64,000 nucleotides of DNA from Luzula sylvatica (lineage: Eukaryota; Streptophyta; Magnoliopsida; Poales; Juncaceae). The DNA lies in contig OX326958.1 of NCBI GenBank assembly GCA_946800325.1, forward strand, positions 18,626,414 through 18,690,413, read 5' to 3'. Of this stretch, positions 56,282-64,000 are shown piece by piece; position 1 is the stretch's first letter, and each line of letters opens with the position of its first letter. The notes under the pieces are model-generated. The model saw only the letters and a program-made list of their open reading frames with translations. It made no database searches and was not told where the DNA came from. The translations under genes and the position numbers were made by a program.

Positions 56282-56859
56282 TAATTTGTTACTAAATTTT
56301 TCATTCCTCACTCAAATTAGACCAATTTGTCAAATTTTAGACACTCAAATTCAAATTGTCGAAATTAGTTTTTTCTGTCATCGTTGTCAATAAATTTGTA
56401 ATTTGAATAATTAATTAAGGTAACTCATCTTAAAATGTCCAGGTTACCGACACAATTTTAATTGATCTCCACACTATCAATAAATTGTTAATTATTTGTA
56501 AAAAATCTCAATTTTCATTCATTCAACTTTTAATTACTCTAATCACTCTTGAGAGGGTGTTTGCAATTCACGTGAATGGAATGCTGCAGTTGTATTTCAA
56601 TGTTTGATGTTTGGGTTGGAAGAAGTTAAAATCGTGGTGGTTGTGATTCCAATGTTAGGATTAATGTAGTATATATATATATATATATGATATTGTTTTG
56701 TTATATAATTAAATATTTAATACAAATTCATTTACATAAAATTAGTTCCATCCCATGAATTTGTCAAATTAAATAACTGAGCTTAAATTATCCAAGTAAG
56801 TGACACAATTTTAATTGGTTTTCATCCTATCAATTTGTATTATTAATTTGTAGATATTT
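56282..56859. other. AT-rich spacer, no gene
   Basis: Contains a direct repeat: CGACACAATTTTAATTG near 56447 and GTGACACAATTTTAATTGG near 56804. A possible MITE end GAGAGGGTGTTTGCAATTC at 56550 has no partner that I can see. Confidence 0.4.
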
Positions 56860-57935
56860 CTCATGTTAATTCGCTCGTCACACCAGACGCGATCTCCCAG
56901 TCTCTCTCTCGTCCCAGACGTCATCTACACCAAACGCCTACTCGGCAAGGGAGTGTCGGTGAGTAGTATTGGTGTCCTTCTTAAGGTTTTTGTTGTCCGC
57001 GTTACGTCCATTAAAATAGGTACTTGTTGTTCCATTCTTTTGATTTTTTTATTCATCTTACTGATTAAGCGTAAACTAGTTTGTTTACTGATAAATTTCT
57101 TTTTACTGCGTGTATTTTTTTATTTTTTTTATTTACTGGTTAATTGAAGATTTTTCTGCTATTAGATCACCATTAACTTTTTTCAATTATTTGAGAAAAA
57201 GTGCCATCTTTAACTGAAATTGTGATTTTTCTTAATTCCAACCTAAAAGTACATTTTTCTTTTTTCTTTTTATTATGGATTCTATTAGTTAATGGTGGTC
57301 AATGTGATCTAATTTCATGTCAAATGTGATCTAATTTTGTATCACGTGAATGCTCATTTCTCAATTTATTCTTAAATGAACATACACTACTTATATCAAA
57401 TTTACCATTTAAATTCTAAATTTTTTTTTTTCTTTTGCTTTTGTTAATAATATTTAGGTGTTTGAAGAAGGATATTGAATAATTTTGTTAATTAATAGGT
57501 TCAATAGTAAATACTTGTACTAATTTATGTATTACAAATTATTTGAATTGAGAAACAGTCTTTTCATTTTCCTGCAATTCATTCTACAGTTGTTTATATT
57601 GCAGAGCTAAACAATCTGCAAGATCAAGTGGGCTTGGAAATGTATTTGATACTAATTTAGTATTATTTCAGGTGGCAGAGAAGAAAATACGCAGACCGAG
57701 TTTAAAGGAAGAGGAAATTCGACAGTATAGATTTTATTTGGAAGTTAATATTGATTTTATTGTTCTTTGATATTTTTGTTCGAGTGGTAGTGCAAGGTCC
57801 AGAGAGCTAATATTTTGAAGATTATATGCAACATGACTTTGTATTTTCGATTGTGATATTTTTGTATTAGATTTTTTAATAAACTTGTTTTTGTCCTGGG
57901 AATGTTCTGAGATATTGTGCAACTTGTTTTTATTG
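56860..57935 (+). other. Possible small spliced transcript
   Basis: 56863-56960 is GC-richer and open (TRSPSLSLVPDVIYTKRLLG), followed by a GT donor-like GGTGAGT at about 56958. At 57671 an acceptor-like TTTCAG precedes GTGGCAGAGAAGAAAATACG, after which a stop comes soon. Polyadenylation-like AT-rich sequence follows. No known domain. This may be a real short gene, a gene relic or chance; the evidence is weak. Confidence 0.25.
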
Positions 57936-58669
57936 AGTTATTTATTAAAAAAAAAATGAAAATGAAATAATAGAGTGGGCTCTAAGTCCTACTTCTATTT
58001 TATATTAATCAAAATAATTATACAAGCATAATCAGTGTTTTAATCTATAATTACAAGGAAACTAATTTCTAGGGCTCTAATAACCTGTAAACTTAACAAT
58101 TCCTTAGAATGTATATTTCCTGCATTATGGAGAATATAACCACAAAATACAGGAAAAAGATTTCCTTTTGTATTTTAGAAGAAAAAGGTATCCATAACCT
58201 AGAGTATAAATCATCCACTCTCCTGATAGCCGCCTTTAAGCCTTCATTCTCTCCCTTTGCCATGGATAGAAAAATCAATCATCCACTCTTTGCTTCGCCA
58301 CTTTGCTCTTTTTCTAAATCGGGGTAGATAGGACTCTTTGCTTCGCTGAATTCCTGCCTCTCTATCTCCTCTCTATCTCCGAATTTTTTGCTGACCTTAT
58401 TCTCTTTCTCGCCACTGTCGCTAGACTAGTTCTCCATTGCCGCTATACGGATTGTCGCTAGACTAGTTCTCCATCGCCGCTTTCAGGAGAATCGCAAGGT
58501 TTATACTCTTCTTCTATGATCGGTACCATAACCGATTGTACTCTTCTTCTACCTCATCTCTTCGAACTGAAATCTTCTCTGAAATAATCCTCTTAAAAAC
58601 AGAACTGAACACCATCACTTCAACTCGCCTCCTTCCATTGTCCCTCTCCAGCACCTCTTGCAATTTTAC

Positions 58670-61600
58670 TTAGCCAATTCCTTCAGCTTCTCTTTGAAAC
58701 GCACCTCTTGCCGGAGAACCATCTAAGCTTGATAGTTCATCGATTGGAAGAATTGGATCATTTGAATCTAGGTAAATCAGTTCCTTTACAGTATCAAAAA
58801 TTATCGATTCTCGTTCTTCTTCCTCTCTTAATTCTTCTGCTGTTTGATCTAGTTTTGGCTGTGAATCCTGATCTTGCTCCGACGGAAACCACCAAATTGC
58901 TGATTGACTGACAATTCGAGCTGCTCCTCTTCCCTGATTTGTTATTTCTTCAGCTAGTCCCTGATCATGTACCTGTACTTCACCTGATTGAACATTAATA
59001 GATAAGTAGTTAACTAGTCCCTGATTTGTTAAATTAATTTCTAAATTTTCTTCATCTGATTCAGATTGTGATTGATTATTATTCAATACAGTAGTGTTTG
59101 TTGAATTATAGTTTTGAGTTTGATTAAAAAATTTTGGTTTGCAATTTGCAGAATTTATAAGATCCCTCTCCTCAAGAATTTTTTCTATGATAGCCCATTC
59201 ACTAAAAGCACAATTTGTGAAAGTTCTCCTGCATCGCTCTAACCAGATTTGATATATAAAAATAGAGATAAGTGATTTAAATTCTTTATTTTCATTTTTA
59301 TTTAAAATTACTTGAAATATATCAATATCATCTATATATCTAAATCCTAAGTTTGAAATTAGATCTCTGAAAACTCTCAATGAATATTGACATGTTTTGA
59401 ATATATGATTTACAGATTCTTCTGCAATGTGGCATAAAGGGCATCTATTTGTGAAACTCCAACCTCTCTTCATTAAATTATCTATGATAAGTATTTTGTT
59501 TTGTATACAAAGATATAAAAATATTTGAATTGTTTTTGGTACTCTAATTTCCCATATATTATTTAATTCACTTTCAATATATACCCCATTAATTAATATT
59601 TTATATGTATTATTACAGGAAAATTTATGATCTTTGTTCCATTTCCATTCAAACTGATCTTGTTGCCCTAGAGAGAGTATAGTGGAATCACATAAGCTTT
59701 CTAACTGGACCAATTGTTCATTTGCAATCCTTGACAAAGGTACTCTTATCCCTAATGTTTGATATAGATTAGTTGCATTAATTTCATTTAAAAAATAGGC
59801 TAAAGTACCATCTTTATTTTCTGTAAAAGTATATAATTGAGAAAAAAATTCTGAGATATTAGATTCACACCATCTCCCCTTCCAGAAATTAATTTTAGTT
59901 CCATTACACACAATTATATTTAAACTGTGATTAAAAAAGTCCAAGTTTTTTAGTACATCATTCCAAAAATATGAATTTTTATTTTTATTTATATTATTTA
60001 AATCACTATTTTCATGTATGCTTTCTACTAAATCATACCAATTTAATCTTCCTTCAGAATGGTAGTATAACCAAAGCCATTTAATTAATAAAACATTATT
60101 AAATGTTTCTAAATTTAAAATTCCCATTCCTCCCTTTTCCTTGGGTTGGCATATTTGTTTCCAATTAATTAAATTATATCCAATATTTTTTGAACCTTTC
60201 CAGAGAAATTTTTTTCTAATCTTATCAATTTCTTTATATACCCAATTTGCAAATTTAAATACATTGAAATAATATATAGGTATAGATGTAATAACTGAAT
60301 TAATTAGAATCAATATACCTGCCCTACTAATCATTCCACCTTTCCAACCTTTTAATTTGTTTGTAATTTTTTCAATTATTTCCATGTAATCCTGTTTTGT
60401 GGGCTTTTTATAATGTAAAGGCAATCCCAAATAATTTAATGGGAATTGACCTATTTTACAATTTAATTCACTAGATAAATTATTCATTATTTCATCAGAA
60501 ACATTTACACCTATAACCTCAGATTTTTTATAATTAATTTCAAGTCCTGTTTCCTTACCAAATAAATCTAAAATATATTTTACTCTCTTAATATTATATA
60601 AATCTGGTTTTAAGAACAATATTGAATCATCTGCATAATAAAGGCTTGTAAAAATATTTTCCATTGGTTTAATTATATATCCCTTACTACTAAGTCTTTC
60701 AATTAATTTAGAAAGTACATCCATGACCATTAAAAACAGATATGTTGACAATGGATCTCCCTGTCTTAATCCTTTTTTTAAATAAATGTTTTTTCCTGGA
60801 TTTCCATTTAGGATAACTTTTGCATGTCCCTTTAATACTGAATTTTTAATCCATTGAATCCATTTATCTCCAAATTTTCTGGCTTTTAATATTTGTATTA
60901 AAAAATCCCAAGATACACTATCAAATGCTTTATTTATATCCAATTTAAGTACTAAGATAGGTATTTTTAATCTTTTTGCTTTGCAAAGAATTTCCCTAGC
61001 ATAAATATAATTCTCTGATATGTTTCTTCCTTTAATAAACCCTAATTGGTTTTTATCAATTAATTTATCAATAAAATGACTTAATCTATTTGCCAAGATT
61101 TTTGAAAATAACCTTTGGATACTACATGTTAGACTTATTGGTCTAAATTATTTTGGTTCAATTGCATTTTCTTTTTTAGGTAATAATGTTATATAAGAAC
61201 TATTAAAATCTGATAACCCTATATTACTCTCTTTATTTAATAATTCCAGAATTTCATTGTTTAATAAATACCAGAAATTTTTAAAAAATTCTGTGTTATA
61301 TCCGTCTGGACCAGGAGCTTTATCTTTCTTCCATTCTTTCATAACTGTATTTAATTCCTCCATGTTAATAATCTCATCCAAAGATTTTAAGTCTATATCA
61401 TCATTTCTATATAATATATTTAAATTAATATTTCCCAATAAATTTGTATTATTTTTAAATTCTGTTCCAATTAAAATTTTATAATAATTAAATAATATAT
61501 TTGCTTTGTCCTGGTGTGTTGTGCACTCTATTCCTTGATCATTTTTAAGTATTGAAATCATAGACTTAGATTTTTTAATTGAAGCATGAGTATGAAAAAA

Positions 61601-62688
61601 TTTAGTATTAGCATCCCCTAATTTTATCCAATTGAATTTTGATCTTTGTTTCCAATAAATTTGATTTAAATATATTAGGTTTTCATATCTCAATTTTGAT
61701 TGCTTTTGTATCCAGATTTCAATTTCTGATAATTTCCTTGAATCTCCAGTTTTATCTACCCAATCAATTACTTTTTTGCAATTTGATAATTGTAATTGAA
61801 CATTCCCTTGTTTTTCCTTTTGCTAGGTTTTAAGTTTGATACCAAGAGCCTTAAGCTTAGCACATAATTCCTCCAGAGTATTTGCTTTGGCATTTGAAAG
61901 GTAATTTATAATAATATTTTTAGATTCAAGGCAATATAACCACTTATTTTCAAATCTAAAACCCCCAAAAATTGGATATTTAGTATTTGCCACATATATT
62001 AGAGGTGAATGATCAGAACAAGTGTTAGTAGTTGTTAATTGCTGAGAATTAGGGAATAATTGAATCCACTCTTTATTAATCACAATTCTATCTATTCTTG
62101 CTCTAGATTTTGAATTTCCCCATGTATATTTTCTTCCATTTAATGGTAAATCAATTAATTCCACATCATCAATAAATTTTTTAAATTCTCTTGGAACTTT
62201 TTGCATAATTATCTTTACCACTTCTATCTGTACTTGAGCATACCAGATTAAAATCCCCCATAATTAACCAAGGTAATATATTATTAGTACCAATATTTTT
62301 AATTTCTTGAATAAACTCCATTTTTAAATTTCTTTCTGTGGGACCATATACCCCTGTAATGAACAACTTAGTATTATCCCATTTAGTCATCATTTCTATG
62401 CTTATAGAATATTTATTCTGATCAGTATTTATAATGTTAAATAAGTCATTTTTCCATACTATTAATATTCCTCCTGAGGTACCAATAGATTTTAGATATA
62501 TATTTATTAAGATTATTTCCACATATTTCTTTAATTATTTCATCATTAAAAACTTGTAATTTAGTCTCTTGTAAACAGCAAATATCTAGATTCTCTGATA
62601 ATATAGTATTTTGTACCAATAATCTTTTATTTTTATCATTTAGGCCTCTAACATTCCAAGACAAGATTTTTATTTTTTTTAAATTCAT
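58670..62688 (-). pseudogene. LINE ORF2: endonuclease, reverse transcriptase, zinc motif
   Basis: Order: APE-type endonuclease (ILSWNVRGLND, QETK, GVYGP, MGDFN, SRARIDRIVINK, CSDHSPL) at about 62690-61950; linker; reverse transcriptase with KAPGPDGYNTEFF (about 61320), LKLDINKAFDSVSWDF, KKGLRQGDPLS and YADD at 60626-60637; Cx2Cx8Hx4C motif CPLC...H...C near 59400-59450; then IYQIWLERCRRTF and an acidic C-terminal extension with SAIWWFPSEQ. Lesions: two frameshifts in the endonuclease (about 62440-62520 and 62181-62221) and two in-frame stops (61823-61825 and 61148-61150). ORF2 starts by ATGA overlap with ORF1. It would nick the target and prime reverse transcription. All catalytic RT residues visible are kept. 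Confidence 0.9.
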
Positions 62689-63968
62689 TTTAACTCAATG
62701 ATCTCCTCTGTGTTACTCTTGGCAAGCATGCCCTTTATATCAACTATCATATTTTCATTCATCTCTATACCTTCTAAATATAGGATATTAGTAATATCTT
62801 CTTCATTATTTATGCTTTTTATTTCTTCCATATTTAATTCATTTATTTTTATATTTTTAATCCTTGTTTTCTGCTTTTTGGCTCGTTCTTTTTGTATCTC
62901 TTTATACTTAAGCATTTGAGCTTTTTCGATTGGAGAATTATATTTTCCAGATTGTTTAGATTGTAACCTTGAGCTTCTTCTATATTCTTCCAATTTTTGT
63001 TCTTGATTAATATTTACCAATTTTTCTTTATGTTTGTTATTATTAGGTACTTTATCCTGGATTGAATGCACTGAACCAGAATCAGTAGGAGCTTCTTTCA
63101 AAGACTGGTTAGTATTTTGTTTTGAGGGTAAATTTGATATAGTATTTATTATATTAGATATTTCCTCTATATTATCCTGGATTTCAATCTCGTTTTCTCC
63201 ATTTGTTGAGTGTACTGACATCTTGTCAGGAGGAACCTCAACACAACTTTCTTTGGTTTTTGGAGAATTTTCATTTATATCCCTTATGGTTAATTTACCA
63301 GATGGTCTATCATTTGAGCCATTTATACTATCCTGGATTTCAATCTCTTTTTCTCCATTTGTTGAGTGTACTGACATCTTGTCAGGAGGAACCTCAACAC
63401 AACTTTCTTTGCTTTTTGGAGAATTTTCATTTATATCCCTTATGGTTAATTTACCAGATGGTCTATCATTTGAGCCATTTATACTATCCTGGATTTCAAA
63501 CTCTTTTTCTCTATTTGATAAATGTACTGACATCTTGTCAGAAGGAACCTCATCAGATATTTCTTTGCTTTTTGGAGAATTTTCATTAAGGTCCCTTAGG
63601 GTTAAGTTACCTCATGGTCTTTCATTAGGGTCATTTATGCATATAGACCCTATATCCAGTGTATTAGCATAAGGATCCATGAAGCATAGTGTATTTGATT
63701 TATTTGTGCCTATTGACCCTTCATTATTGGTCCAATCTACATTATGGTCCCTGAGAATCAAAGTTGCATCATTGTCCCTGAGAATTAAATTTTTATTTTG
63801 GTCCCTGAAGATCAAATTTTGAGATGAGCTGATACATGTTATGGTCCCTTTACTCTGGATATTATTATCCTGGTCCCTGATTAAATTTTCACTTTGGTCC
63901 CTGATTAATAATTTACTTGATGGAATTTTTTTATCCTGGAGAGAAATAAATAATCCTTTTTTACCCAA
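62685..63968 (-). pseudogene. LINE ORF1 (partial), with tandem repeats
   Basis: Minus-strand frame preceding ORF2, continuous except for one in-frame TGA near 63611 (ERP-stop-GNLTLRD where the repeats have DRPSGKLTIRD). It contains about three copies of a 52-residue repeat (DRPSGKLTIRDINENSPKSK ... DKMSVHSTNGEKEIEIQDSI) and, before those, short repeats of the form LILRDQN. The C-terminal part is lysine- and glutamate-rich (KAQMLKYKEIQKERAKKQK). ORF1 proteins bind RNA, but no RRM or zinc knuckle lies inside the window; it may lie beyond the edge. The stop TGA overlaps the ORF2 ATG. Confidence 0.8.
63200..63620. repeat. 156-bp tandem repeat inside LINE ORF1
   Basis: About 2.7 copies of a 156-bp unit, in phase with the reading frame (52 residues). 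The left two copies (about 63200-63480) are nearly identical and the rightmost is diverged, which suggests recent expansion. Confidence 0.85.
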
Positions 63969-64000
63969 TTTTATTTTTATCTGTGTTTTCTCTTGTTTCC

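Larger units (their letters stand above)
57957..64000 (-). mobile_element. Long L1-type LINE, runs off the right edge
   Basis: Two-ORF non-LTR retrotransposon on the minus strand: ORF1 (63968-62685, entering from beyond the window), ORF2 (62688-58670) and a 3' UTR of about 700 bp (58669-57957) ending with AGAAGTAGG...CCCACTCTATT, as in the copy at 28481-32727. The terminal tail lies near 57957. Because the 5' end is outside, full length and target duplication cannot be judged. It is the reference for the LINE relics elsewhere. Stops and shifts in both ORFs make this copy inactive. Confidence 0.9.

Noticed and set aside
63034..63672. Plus-strand 212-codon frame
   Set aside because: Antisense shadow of the LINE ORF1 repeats.

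Overview
The window is nuclear DNA of a flowering plant. It holds a cluster of intronless CC-NB-LRR (CNL) disease-resistance genes, all on the minus strand, embedded in AT-rich DNA full of mobile elements. The CNL genes, an L1-type LINE with endonuclease and reverse transcriptase, a TRIM with a tRNA-iMet-like primer site, hAT and MULE MITEs, and Helitron-like ends all point to an angiosperm. I cannot name the species. I see no bacterial-style operon, CRISPR array or rRNA gene, and no intact tRNA gene.

Layout. Three tandem segmental duplicates of about 13 kb each carry a conserved non-coding block, a 3' flank, a CNL gene and a promoter-side tandem repeat. Unit A (about 2.6-9.7 kb) has a CNL gene split by a 988-bp retroelement. 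Unit B (about 16.0-23.4 kb) has the only intact gene, of 1372 codons. Unit C (about 27.8-36.5 kb) has a decayed gene fused to a second, internally deleted NB-ARC fragment. Two smaller CNL fragments lie at 48.8-50.0 kb and 50.8 kb. Because the units are paralogous, several insertions can be defined by comparing filled with empty sites: a SINE, a truncated LINE, two MULE-like MITEs, a hAT element, a 1.4-kb Helitron-like element and a LINE that itself contains a TRIM.

From 37 to 57 kb the sequence is mainly nested transposons: a hAT element at 37.3 kb, an old LINE shattered by a Helitron-like element and other inserts (39.9-45.9 kb), two pairs of hAT MITEs with clean 8-bp target duplications, a SINE, and a (TA)n tract hosting a Pack-MULE-like element that has captured part of TAF8 (TFIID subunit 8). 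From about 57.95 kb to the right edge lies a long minus-strand LINE. Its ORF1 has internal repeats and overlaps ORF2 by ATGA; both ORFs carry stops or shifts.

How it fits together. The CNL genes would act as intracellular immune receptors; only gene B looks competent from sequence. The rest records birth and death of an R-gene cluster: tandem duplication, partial homogenisation of the CC-NB-ARC halves, retroelement interruption and chimeric rearrangement. All positions come from reading the sequence by eye; boundaries without target-site duplications are approximate.
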